NCBI GenBank assembly: GCA_014529385.2
Contig: CM043942.1
Coordinates: 56,481,340 to 56,545,339 of the forward strand
Reading direction: 5' to 3'
Origin: Adiantum capillus-veneris
Taxonomy: Eukaryota > Streptophyta > Polypodiopsida > Polypodiales > Pteridaceae
Length of the DNA stretch: 64,000 nt
The stretch's first letter is position 1. Each line of letters opens with the position of its first letter. Both the position numbers and the translations under genes were made by a program. This document shows, piece after piece, positions 1 to 10,230 of this stretch. The notes below the pieces were generated by a model. That model ran no database searches. It saw nothing but the letters and a program-made list of their open reading frames with translations, and was not told the origin of the DNA.

Positions 1-1013
1 AAATTGTCAAAAAATGCAAAGAAGTCTGTGAAAGCCAAAATTTGGGTTATGAACAACTTTTCTTGATCCAAATCACCTCATAATTCATACCCAAGGTCTA
101 TACCATGTGTTTGGCGGACGAAGCCGCGGTTTCCAAAGAAGGAGTCACATTTTTGTGGAGAACCCTTGTAAAATTCTTTTGTAAGAGAGCATCTCTAAGC
201 CGAGAACTTGTAAAAGAATTTATGATTATTTTTCTGGGAGCAATTGTATATTAGAGAGCCAGTTAGAATTTTAGGAGCTTTTGGCCGGACAAGCCATTTG
301 TAAAGACCTAAACTATAAAGGTCAAGTTTTGTAAGTTTGAACATTATATCTTTTTATCACAAACTGAGAAGACAGCGTACGTTTGAGATCTTCCTCTTGC
401 TCCAACTTGTAATCTTCGCTACTGTGGCTACGGTAATCCAAATTCAGATTCGTTTATTGCATTGTCTTCCTCTTAATTTGGTCTTCCATTCAAGTGTAAT
501 CATTCAAGATTCGGTGTTGGTTTTCAACTACGTGTTTGGAGCCTTAAATCACTGTTTTGAGTGCTTATATGCGTATTTTATGTTGTTTTGACCCTAGGAG
601 AGGCTTTAGGGACCCTAAAACGACCCTTTAGGATCACTGTTCACTGTTTTGCTGACTTTGGGATGAACGATCGTGATCTTTGTACCTCTCCAAAATGCTG
701 TGACAGTGATAGGATAGGTTCTAAATAGTCCCCTGTAGCTCCCCTTCAAGTTTCGTGTGAATCCGACATGATTTGCATGGTAAACGGGTGTGATGACTAT
801 AGAGCTCTGTAGGAGGACATAGGCAGATTGCTTGGCTTTAGTGCGTATGATTTTCTTGCTGAGTTAGTAGTTGCATCTCATCGAGTTCACTTAATTAGGA
901 ATGACACCCTAGTGAGTTTCCATGCTTCATCCTGGTCGCTTCCCTTGCATTGATATTTTATGTTGATGCGTGAGAGCTATGCTATGGACGTCCGTCGCGG
1001 CGACCCGCAAACA
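1..1013 (+). repeat. 5' LTR-like end of Ty3/Gypsy copy 1 (start lies outside window)
   Basis: This stretch has no convincing gene. It ends in CGCAAACA and is followed one base later by a primer-site-like sequence, as expected where an LTR meets the internal region. A TATA-like TATAAAG sits at 314-320. About 1.6 kb further on, gag-like coding sequence begins on the same strand, which fits an LTR-leader-gag order. The left end is outside the window and no second LTR is available to prove the boundary, so the LTR call is inference. The short open frame at 337-591 is not credible as a gene. Confidence 0.4.
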
Positions 1014-1014
1014 T

Positions 1015-1032
1015 TGGCGTCACTACAGGGGA
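1015..1032 (+). other. Possible tRNA primer-binding site
   Basis: TGGCGTCACTACAGGGGA keeps the TGGCG start and GGGGA end of the primer-binding sites used by many plant Gypsy elements of the Tat/Athila type (known pattern TGGCGCC...GGGGA). It lies one base after the presumed LTR end. The middle differs from the pattern, so it is either a degraded site or complementary to another tRNA. Confidence 0.35.
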
Positions 1033-2613
1033 ATGCACCTTAGGTGATGAGTGACCGAGTGCGCAGTTAGCTTCCTTGAAAGAATATCAATCCACAAATC
1101 CATTTTACACCTCAGTTAGGCTGCTAGACAGGGGTTTAGAGCTTAGTGGAGTCTAGAGTCAGTGGACCGGCTAGATCCTCTCTTAGGACATTTAGGGAGC
1201 TGTGAGTGAGAGTAAGCGTTTTTGCTCTTCAATCTCTCTAATTCGATTGAGTACTAAAATCTCACCCGAAATCCGTCTTGTTTGTTTTGTTTGATTCATT
1301 TCTTTATGTTCTTTCATTTCTGTACTTACGAGTAGGATAAGTAATTTGCATTCTAGTCAGATTTGGGGCAAAAGTTAGAGTCCAGAAACCACGAAACCAT
1401 AACTTTGGAAAAAAGGCCATAAGACTCTGAAAATTAGAAAATATGACCAAACAGGGTTGATATTGATTCAAATCACCAAGTGGTAGCACAAAACACTGTA
1501 AAACACTTGTCAGAGGGAGCAGACTAAATTTGATCAGATTTGGCTCTGGTACTACGATCGTGTTCGGTGTACCTTAGTGTTAGAATTGTACAATATTTGA
1601 CATGTGCTATCCTGATAAGATTCTAAACAAGTTTGTCTAAAGCAACCACACCCAAAAACATCAAAAATCAAGGAAATCAGGCCACTTGGGTAAAACTAGC
1701 CTGACAGACCCAAAAACTGTAAAATCTTGACTTTTGGTGATCCAAATGCAAAAAGACTTGGGGGATAGTCTTAAAACATCAGTGTCTACAAGCATTCCAA
1801 ATTTGGTTGAATTTGGGCTTAGAACTACGATTGCGATCGGTGTACCTAAGTGCCAGATTTTGACCAAATTTCATATGTGAGATCCTCAGGTGTATATAAA
1901 CATAAAAGTATACAGGACCAAGAGCGAGAAACCTCAAAATACTTGTTAAATCATTTGAGTATTGATCCAAGTCAGAGATTGAGACTTTCAGTAGACCAAA
2001 ACACATCAAAACTAGGAAGAAACCATGCAGAGGGATAGCCTGTGTATAGGACAAGCCTAGGTATCTCTCAAATCCCAAATCAAACATCAAAATCAATCAA
2101 ACATGATAAAATTGGAAAATCAAGCACTTCAAACAAAGAACTGGTAAAAGCTTGACTTTTTGGGGTTTGAATACAAAAGTATTTGGTGGGTAGCTTTAAA
2201 ATAGCCTAGTGAACAAGCTGGTAAAGTTTCATCAAATTTGGGCACTATACTACAATCGCGATCGATGTACCTCTGTGCCAAATTTGACTCATTTTTTGTC
2301 TGTTCATAGACCTAGACTATTTAAGATATCAGGAGTTGTCAAAACCCAAATTGGACATACTGTCAATAATCTGCAAGCAAAATTGTGTTGAAGTCGTTGT
2401 GAAGTTGTTGAATCTGGTGATAGTTGGAATACTAAAGTGATCTCATAGCCACCAAGTGTATTCATTTGCAGAGATCGATCAAGTAACAATCCATGCAGTT
2501 CGTGAGAGTTGGAAGATCACTCCATCTCCAGGTAAGAGGTTTAGATTCAATCGGTAAATTCCACTTTCTTCATGTTTTTGAGATCGGGAAAACAAATCAA
2601 CAACCAACACTGA
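1033..2613 (+). repeat. Gypsy leader with three degenerate tandem units
   Basis: This is the untranslated leader between the presumed primer site and gag. A recognisable block recurs three times: ACTACGATCG then GGTGTACCTTAGTG (about 1,551), ACTACGATTGCGATCGGTGTACC (about 1,823) and CTACAATCGCGATCGATGTACC (about 2,250). Each is preceded by a block like CAAATTTGG and followed by one like GCCAAATTTGAC. Spacing is about 272 and 427 bases, so units have drifted or carry indels. No coding potential was seen. Confidence 0.5.
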
Positions 2614-3690
2614 AATTTAGCAGATCAAGCAAGTGTTTTATCAACGGAGGAGAGTGTAAACCAAGGTGTAGTACAACCGTTAGAGCCGATCCTTGAAGAA
2701 AGTATTTCCGATACTTCTTCAGAGGGATCTTACGAGTATTTCACAGAACACTTGGGACATTTAAACCTGAACGAAAGAGAAAACATGGTAGCAGGACCAT
2801 CAAACCCGTCGGCCAGAATGAAGCTATTGTTCATCAAGTATCAGTATGACAACAAGCAAGGTTCCAAGATCTGGAAAGATGGTATGGACCGCTACTGTGT
2901 GAAAATAGAAGATAGACCAAGTGAGTTCAAGGACTTAGTGCCTATGAGCTATAGCGGAGATAGGTACCTAGATGACAAAGGTATCATGTACTCGGTAGTC
3001 CTAAGTCCTAACATTGTGAACAGGTGGGGATTGATGGGCACGAAAGCCAAAGTAGATGAGGAACCTGAGGAGAAAGCACCAACAATGAGCTTCCCTAATG
3101 TGAGGTTAAGGCGAGAAAACGAAACTTTGAGAGTCAACACAGACAACGTCTACGTGGGGTTATACAAGTATAATAATGGAGAGGAAGATCTCTATTATAG
3201 ATGCGAGGAACCCTATGTCAGAGAGTTGACAGAGCGGAAAATATTTTATGTCTTCACCTACACAGAGGGATCAGAAACGAAAATCGTCGCATACGACAAA
3301 TATGGAAGACGATACACAGCAATCGATAAAAAGGAGTTGGAAGGATATACGTACTTTGGGGGACCACTCCACCAGTATTATGTCACTCCAAGCCCACAGA
3401 GACCAACACCTACAAATGTCATGCCAGACCCGATGGCAACAAGTGGAGAGAGGACTCATGTAGCTGATTCTTTCAGTTGACCTCAGTATTCTATGCCAAG
3501 CCCCATGGGAACATTACATTCCAGAGAATCAATGGCTATGAATCGAGGTAGTGCGGTTCCTATCTCTACACATACCACAATAGGTCCGACATTTGCAGCA
3601 ACACCATCCCATTTGACTCCTAGTAGTAGATTCGTGGCAGGGGAGCCAACGAGAGCAACCCACGACATCCATGACGTACGAAACGATTAA
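2614..3690 (+). pseudogene. N-terminal part of Gypsy gag polyprotein, one internal stop
   Basis: One frame stays open from 2,614 to a TGA at 3,478-3,480 and continues to 3,690. The first ATG in frame is 2,785 (context ENMVAGPSN), giving 232 codons to the first stop. The product has no signal peptide. It is mixed in charge and rich in Tyr and Lys, with a Pro/Ser/Thr-rich tail after the stop (MPSPMGT...SRFVAGEPTR). It sits just upstream of the gag core, so it is probably the N-terminal segment of the same polyprotein. I do not recognise a domain in it. The stop, and a frame change before 3,762, show decay. Confidence 0.5.
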
Positions 3691-3761
3691 GTCGAGACAC
3701 GGGAGCATTGAGATTGGTCACAGACCATAGACAGATGAGGCCATCCTAGGTAGCGAAGTGC

Positions 3762-4481
3762 ATGCCAAAGAAGTATAGCGGATTAGGGGATCCATATGCC
3801 CATGTGTCGCTCTTCAAGCAACTCTTAAGAGCAGAGCAGATCATTGATTTCCATACTCAATATGAGGGATTTGCGCTGACCTTGGAAAGGACGGCCTTAA
3901 CATGGTTTCAACCTTTGAACCTTGAAACTTGTCTGAATATTGAACATGTATTACGGGAGTTCGCAGAAGAATTCTCAAAACGGGGTATAAAGCATAATAA
4001 TGTATCACATATATATGCTTTTAAACAAAAGGAGAATGAAAAACTGAAGGAAGCATCCTTGAGATTCAAGAAATATATTGAGAGGTGCCCAAGGAGAGAA
4101 TTACCACAGGACGAGAGATTGTCTATGCTCTTCATTGAAGGACTTAAAAACGAAACCTTGAAAAAGGACCTTCACTTGAAAGCCTGTAGCACATTTGAAC
4201 AGGTTACAAGGGAAGCGTTATATCTTGTTGATAACTGCAAAGCATATGGGGAAGTGTCAGAGGATACTGATTTAGTAACTAGTGGCTCTTCATCTATTAA
4301 GAGTGAACCCTCTACCAAGAAAGATGCTCAGGCTTTGATGCCGACAACTGACCAAATGATAGAGGAAGTAACGAAGAGAATGCAACAACATATGAGATCA
4401 AATCCGGTGATGAGACAGTCTCAGATGAGGAAATGTGACATATGTGGGGGGGATCACCTGACGTCGTGGTGCACAAAATAG
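3762..4481 (+). CDS. gag: Ty3/Gypsy gag core with CCHC-type zinc knuckle
   Basis: This open frame of 239 residues encodes a retrotransposon capsid/nucleocapsid segment. It starts with PKKYSGLGDPYAHVSLF, the usual opening of the Retrotrans_gag fold. Then come ALTWFQPL, a central FAEEFSKRGIKHN block and a helical LRFKKYIERCP...LFIEGLKNETLKKDLH block. At the C-terminus C225, C228, H232 and C237 form CX2CX3HX4C, one residue shorter than the standard CX2CX4HX4C knuckle. A stop lies directly upstream in frame, so the ATG at 3,762 is the only start here. In the parent polyprotein translation probably ran in from 2,614. The reverse copy at 12,345-11,834 encodes the same segment with many substitutions. 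Confidence 0.8.
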   Translation: MPKKYSGLGDPYAHVSLFKQLLRAEQIIDFHTQYEGFALTLERTALTWFQPLNLETCLNIEHVLREFAEEFSKRGIKHNNVSHIYAFKQKENEKLKEASLRFKKYIERCPRRELPQDERLSMLFIEGLKNETLKKDLHLKACSTFEQVTREALYLVDNCKAYGEVSEDTDLVTSGSSSIKSEPSTKKDAQALMPTTDQMIEEVTKRMQQHMRSNPVMRQSQMRKCDICGGDHLTSWCTK

Positions 4482-5419
4482 CCGAAAGCACCAGTTGCGA
4501 ATGGACGAGTACTGAAATGGTGTGCAATAGAGAAAAAATGGACAAACCAGAGCATGGATGAGTGTTTTTACAAAAAAAACTATGTGAGGGAAAGACCGTA
4601 TGGACCTCCAGCAGGACCACCCCAGACATCTCTTACAAGATAGCAAGTTGGGCCAAATGTGAATATGGTAGCAGGAGCAGACAGACCTCAACCTGTGTTG
4701 GGTCAACAACCTCCTTTACCACAGGAAAATAGGGCCATGATTAGGTATGCTCAACCTTACGAAGCATCACCAGGAATAAATAATACACCTCAAATTTATT
4801 ATTACGAGGAAGCGAATGAGCCTTACGTAACTGAACCTGAATCACAGATGTACGCAGACGAAGCCTATCAATCGTGGGGAAAATAACAAGGTATGACACC
4901 ACCAATGTAGGTAGCACAAACTTTGAGGGATCAATATTTGATGGATGAAAGAACGTTAATGTTCATTGCAAAACCAGAACTACAAACCAAAGGATATCCT
5001 AATAGGATGGGACAACCTATGGGACCACCCCACCTTCTCAAAATCAACCACCATTTGGACCGTGCTATAACTATGGAAGTACAGATCATTGGGAGCGTAG
5101 TTGTCCTTTCAAAGGCGAAAGAGTGAAAATTTTTGGGTTCTGTGACGGATGTGGTGTGAATCACATACTGCCATATTGCCCAAGAAATCCGGACAACAAG
5201 GGAAAAGTAACTATGAATATTATGGGGGTGTTACCAAGTGCAAGCCGTGGATCAGAAACCGAACCCATGATCCAAATCAATGCGGTAACCAGAGCCCAAG
5301 CCAAGGACTTAGAGAAAAACAAGCCATTGGAAGAAAAGGTCGAGTTGCCAATACCCACAGAAAACGAGAGTTTATCTGTGAGAACACAGCAAAAATCCTG
5401 GAAGGTGAAAGGAGACTGA
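4482..5419 (+). pseudogene. Gypsy gag C-terminal region with two further knuckle-like motifs
   Basis: The gag frame continues past the stop at 4,481 with more stops (near 4,641, 4,885 and 4,908). It shifts frame near 5,035 and then runs open to 5,419. Early residues are Pro/Gln/Tyr-rich (VLGQQPPLPQENRAMIRYAQ). From 5,063 comes CYNYGSTDHWERSC, a knuckle whose second Cys is Tyr. From 5,141 comes CDGCGVNHILPYC, again CX2CX3HX4C. So the family carries three knuckle-like units in its nucleocapsid, the middle one damaged here. The same tail (NPDNKGK, then NAVTRAQAKD) is present in the reverse copy at 11,265-10,786. Confidence 0.6.
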
Positions 5420-6426
5420 ATGAAAGCAAGAAGGATAAAAACCCAAATTGCCATGCAAAATGAATTACATGAAACGAAAGAGCAACTGAAACAAGAGAGA
5501 GATAGTAAAACTGCTGATCAGGACAACAACAATCCGAGGAAAGCATCCTCGGGGGGATCAGTCTTGTTTGAGAAAGTGCTACAGCCTTTGGATGCTCTAT
5601 TACAAGCGTATGAAGCAAGGCTAAAAACAAACCAAACCTTAAAGCAGAGATGGTTAACTTATCCTAAACCAGAAGTGGATACGAAGCATTTGGAAATGTG
5701 TAAACACCTTATTGAAACACCCCACGCATTGATGGAACCTAATGCGATTAGAACCCTAGAACAAGAAGTGCTGATTCACAAAGAGCAAGAAAAACTGAAG
5801 ATCGATGAATCAAAACATGTAAACGGACCCAGGCCTGAAACGATATTGTCATTGCATCACCAAGTGGTGCCGAACACCACTGATGATACTAAATCAATGA
5901 CAATTCCAGAAGTGAAAGAACCATGGCCACAACACTTATGGGAAACCATTAGAAATAGAAAGAACGGAAGCACGACCTTACAATCTGCACCAATTCTTGA
6001 GGTTAAAATGGACAACGAATTTTATCCAGGAGATATACAATTGCTGTATGGAGATGCAGGAACGGAGGCTTCGATGGAAAGCAAAGCTCAATCCTTGAAA
6101 ACCCTGCCTTCATTTATAGGCGAACACGAGGCACAATCGAAGATAAGATTAGTTCCATCCCAAAAGAGAGATATTCCACAAATGATTGACTCAAAAAGTC
6201 TTCAAGAGATGCTGTCGACACTTGTAACATTGCACAATCACACTGTCAGAACTCTTGAGAGTCAGACCACACTTATGGGAAGACATGGGGAAACATTTTG
6301 AAAACAAAGGAATAAAGATTCCTCTTCAGAAAAACCCTACGATAGAAGAAAACAAACGAGAAGGTCAACCCAAAGCCCAACCTGTGCCTATAGACAAGGT
6401 CGGAGATTACTGTGAAGGTGAGGACC
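5420..6426 (+). pseudogene. Gypsy polyprotein linker between nucleocapsid and protease, truncated before the protease
   Basis: After one TGA (5,417-5,419) the same frame is open for 293 residues to 6,301. The product is charged and helical (HETKEQLKQERDSK; VLIHKEQEKLKI) and ends in MIDSKSLQEMLSTLVTLHN. A frame change then leads into PVPIDKVGDYCEGED, which ends at about 6,426. A matching segment in the third copy (PVPINKIGDYYKGEEG, near 54,500) is followed there by the aspartic protease DSG motif. Copy 1 therefore stops just before the protease catalytic site, and the sequence that follows is the other strand of a different part of the family. Confidence 0.65.
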
Positions 6427-7962
6427 TCAATAACATAATTTGTTATTGGCAGAGGATAGTTATCCCTGATGGTGGCTGTGTTTACTTGTTTGAGGTTTAT
6501 ACACACTCAAAGTTTGCCATTGTTTTTGGGTACCACCACAATAGGGGACACCCAATCAGTGTGTTCAATCTCATAGATAAACTCAGCATCCTTCAGTTTG
6601 TCTATCTCTTCCTTAATTTTCTTGGCAAAAGTTTCATTGTACATGTAAGGACGTTGTCTGTGTGGTCTGGCATCACTCTGAAGGGGTATAGTGTGCTAAC
6701 AAACCTCAATATCTATCCCCTTCAGATATTTGTATGACCATGCAAAGACATCTTTGTATCATCTAAGCGTATCGACTAGAAGTTGCTCTTCCTCGTCAGT
6801 AAGGTACATGTCAATGTATGCCAGTTTAGGCTCCTTGCCTGGTTCTGGTAAGTTGATGCATTTGGCTTTTTCAGGCCCATCATAAGAAGTTCCTGGTTCC
6901 TTGGGATCTCGTTTAGGTTTCTGCACCACGATTTTCCTATCCTGAATGGTATACTTCTTATAGTGGGAAGGTGCATCGAATTTATCATCATTCGATTCCT
7001 CGTTAGTTTCCATTTCTGTTGTCCAAACTTCCTTCAAGGCTCGTTTTAGTTCATTGTATTTGATTTTATGTTCCATTTTGGACAACTTTATTGATTTCTC
7101 AGAATTGTCCTCTTTTTTTGTTTTTGTTTTTGTTTGCTTTTCTTTATTTTGTTTTGGCTGAGTTAGGTTTCATGTATCTCTTTGATATCCCATCCTTGAG
7201 GGAGTTCGTTGCTTCTACTAACCGTAAGTATTTCTTTTTATCAGTTAACAAAGGTACTAAGTCCTGGTTGTGTTTGTCTCGGTTGTTTCTGCATTTGTCT
7301 TGATATTTGCGTTGTCTTTGAGGATTTTGGTTTGGGAAATCATAGTAAATCACCTGTTGATCCTTCCGTTTGATGCTCTGACTTGAGCTACTAGATAGCT
7401 TTTCGTCTGCATTATCCTCTAGAAGCTTATCAGTCGATTCTTGGAAATCTTCTTCATCCGTTTGTTCAAGGTCTTACAAAGATTTCATCCACTAGGCATC
7501 GGCACTCGGCAAACCTGTCTTTGTTAGGGACTTTCCACTCTGACGTCGGAGTTGGGCTGACACCCATCATCTAGAATGGAATGATATCATATCCTTCCTC
7601 ATCATAGAATTTGGTGAGGGTCACCTCGTTGACACAAACATCAAGAGTGGATAGTATTTGTTGTCATCCAAAAGGTTCAAACATCTCTTCTGGAAAAGGC
7701 TCTGGTATATATGTCTCGTCTTGTGCAGTCCTATCAAGAATGCAATTCTCTCTTTTCAAACTTCCACCTTCAGAAGCCTCTCCTGTCCATTGGTGAGCTC
7801 TGTTCTATAGCCTCTGGGTCAGTTGGGGAGTTCGAATCTTCTCCTGGGATTCATTCTACATCTCTATAGCTATGATCTGTGACACTAATTTTTGTACTGA
7901 TATCCTTATTCCTTAGATAGATATAGTCGTAACCCCAATCTTGCACCATTTTGAGCTGACGC
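6427..7962 (-). pseudogene. pol: Ty3/Gypsy pol fragment: protease tail, connector, N-terminal reverse transcriptase
   Basis: Read on the minus strand from 7,962 down. MVQDWGYDYIYLR is the end of a retropepsin-like region. An acidic and basic connector follows (7,353-6,759), with EPGKEPKLAYIDMYLTDEEE and VDTLR, one stop, then YKDVFAWSYKYLKGID. The reverse transcriptase start is RQRPYMYNETFAKKIKEEID, EHTDWVSPIVVVPK, one stop, VCINLKQVNTATIRDNYPLP, ending at NYVIE (about 6,430). The catalytic YxDD region is missing because the homology ends at 6,427. It continues the same reverse copy whose gag lies at 12,345-9,970. Confidence 0.75.
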
Positions 7963-9969
7963 TGTCGAGAAATTTGCGGTCTTGCCAGGAAAGCACCGGG
8001 CTTATGGCTGTGAGAGTTTGTGAGAGAACTCAACAAAAACTATATGAAGGAGTTAAACCATAGATGCCATGAAGACTAGGGTTTGGAAAGAAGTTCAACC
8101 AAAGAAGACTCACTCTTTCTCTCTTGCATTCACACACACAAAGGAAGAACGCAAAAGAGAATGTCAAAACAATACGAAGATGAAAACATCAAGGCTATGG
8201 TCATAGCGTATCATGGGTAATATGAAAGGGTTAATGGATGAGTTAATGGCATTCAATCTTGGCTGACCAAATAGGCTACGAATTGTTCTTTGGAATTGTA
8301 GTTTTGTGCTTACCATAATATATATATTTTGTCTAGTGATTGGGATTAATTGTGTGTACAAATCCTCTTGGTTCATAGCAAGATAACTACGCTTACGTCA
8401 AAAGAAAATTTATAGTCTATGAGAGGTAGTATGATGGGATCCGGTGATAGAAGTATTTCATTGAGCCTTTTGTGGGCCAAAGAGAAACACTATATGTTGT
8501 TGAAAGTGTATTTTACGGCTAATCCATACGTTAATTCTAATAGATCGTACAGAGTGAAAGCGATAGAAATTATCATCATGTGGGTTATTCATCTAGGATA
8601 GTATGTGAGAAATGTAGATATGAGAGAAGTGAAGAGATGAGAAGTTTCCCTCCCAAGCCCTATTCTTGCCCGTAAGCAATAAGGATACTGCGGGGAGAGA
8701 TGTACCTGTAGCAAAGAGAACCTAGAGAGGATGAATTACTAAGAATGAGAGAGAGATAGGTTTGGTTAAGGAGATGAGATTAGATACATATATATATGTT
8801 GGATTAGAGATGAAAATGAAAACAACAAGAAATCAAGAAAACATCAATGTAGAACACATCTTACTTGAAACCCTTCGGCACCATTATTGATAGGAGAGAG
8901 AAGAAGAGTGGATAATTCCACTTTGATTGATACACCAAGTGCAAGACCTTCTTTGATTAGAGTTGATCTTCCAAGGTTAGCTTGTTACAAGAATGGCTAG
9001 TCTCCCTCTAGGAGAAAGTGTAGGCTTGGGCTTATGTTAATGGCTAAGTACAATTAGGCATTACTACTCACTCCCTCGAGAATTCCTCTCATCAATGGCT
9101 TGAATGCTTGAGTTCCTTCCAAGGAAGAAGAGGTCCCCTTTTATAGGTGAAGGGAACCCACAAGGGTTTACACAAGAAGAGAGGAGCCAGTGTGAATAGG
9201 AATTGGAAAAGTTGGAAATGAGCTGTCCCTGCATGATGTGGGCAGACTGGGGTCCAGTATTTTGATCATATCTCCTCAACCGTAGCTCCAAATAAAAAAA
9301 TAAAACTATGGGCAAAAACTTCAGCTCATTAGCTACGATTTTCATTTTAAAATCATTCTCCAATTTGGATTGGAACCTTGTGTAAAAAATTCATCAAAAT
9401 AGGGTCCATTTATGGCAGCAAAAGTCTTCATGTGGTCTCCTTAGCCTTGACTTTTATTTAATTCCCAAGGACACCTCATGCCATATGAAAGCATGACATT
9501 TCTCCTTGACAAAGTTTTGTAACCATGCTTGCAATAATGCATTAAAATAAGTGTATCTTTGAAATCATGCCACCTAGTGTCCCACTAGGATTTGATTCTC
9601 TCCTAGTAGCTATTTAAAAAGAAATATAAAAAATATGAAAAATACATAGAATATATATAGATTGGAAATTACCCTAGATATAGGATCTAGATAGGGTGTG
9701 AGATGATAATGAAATAGTAGAAATAAAGAATCAATGCTTTTTGCCCCAAGTTAAAGAGGCGGAGCTATTGATGCTTTTCCCATAGTATTTTCTGATGGTA
9801 AAGTAAGGATATGTTACCCTTGAGAAAAATAATAGGATGAGATAGAAGGCTTATTATTATACTTAAATATACATATGTACACTATAGGAAATATAATTAT
9901 GTATCTAAAAAAAATACAAGATAGATCTTGTAGCATGCGTTCCCACTATGTACGTGTCACAGCACGACA
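7963..9969. mobile_element. 2.0-kb insertion with TG...CA ends and 4-bp target duplication inside the reverse Gypsy copy
   Basis: The protease reading frame breaks at ACGC (7,959-7,962) and resumes at ACGC (9,970-9,973). Removing the interval restores a continuous frame reading LMRQLKMVQDWG. The insert begins TGTCGAGAAA and ends GCACGACA, a 5-bp terminal inverted repeat TGTCG/CGACA with the TG...CA ends of LTR elements. No second terminal copy was found inside, so a solo LTR or short nonautonomous element is likely. No gene was seen. Its right half holds sequence of the DR1 family (about 9,130-9,560). Confidence 0.6.
9130..9560 (-). repeat. DR1 dispersed repeat, partial copy A
   Basis: Contains the DR1 landmark GGGCAGACTGGGGTCCA at 9,240-9,256. 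It is followed by the block also seen after the landmark in other copies (calls for calm 'tcatatctcctcaaccgtagctcc', 'agctacgatttt', 'aaaagtcttcatgtgg'). Strand is given relative to the TATA box of the best DR1 copy (32,237-34,828). It lies inside the 2.0-kb insertion, so it may be part of that element and not a separate insertion. Confidence 0.5.
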
Positions 9970-10230
9970 ACGCATGAGTGGTCTGCCCAATATGATATCA
10001 AAAGTTTTCCTCTCATCAAAATTCATAATATCAAAAGTGTGTTCATAAACAATTCCGCAAGAGGTTACCACAATCTGCTCTAAGATGCCAATGGGCCTTT
10101 CCAAATACCCACCTGCCATTTGAAGTTGCATCCTAGTCTTTCGAAGAGCAGGTTTAGAGGAGGACATCAACTCGTGAAGAGTTTTAGTATCCATCATCTT
10201 AGGATTGGCTTTCCATTGAGATGCTACTTT
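9970..10230 (-). pseudogene. Gypsy aspartic protease remnant lacking the catalytic DSG/DTG segment
   Basis: Minus-strand frame 10,197-9,946 reads MMDTKTLHELM, then MQLQMAGGYLERPIGILEQI, TSCGIVYEHTFDI and FDIILGRPLMR. The PIGILE and ILGRPLMR blocks belong to the C-terminal half of plant Gypsy retropepsins. MMDTKTLHELM matches MIDSKSLQEML at the end of the linker in copy 1. In copy 3 the DSG catalytic motif lies between these two blocks, so here that part has been deleted and the protease would be inactive. The frame is cut at 9,970 by the 2.0-kb insertion. Confidence 0.65.

Noticed and set aside
337-591. 84-codon frame near the left edge
   Set aside because: Leu/Phe-rich, no domain, and lies within LTR-like sequence.
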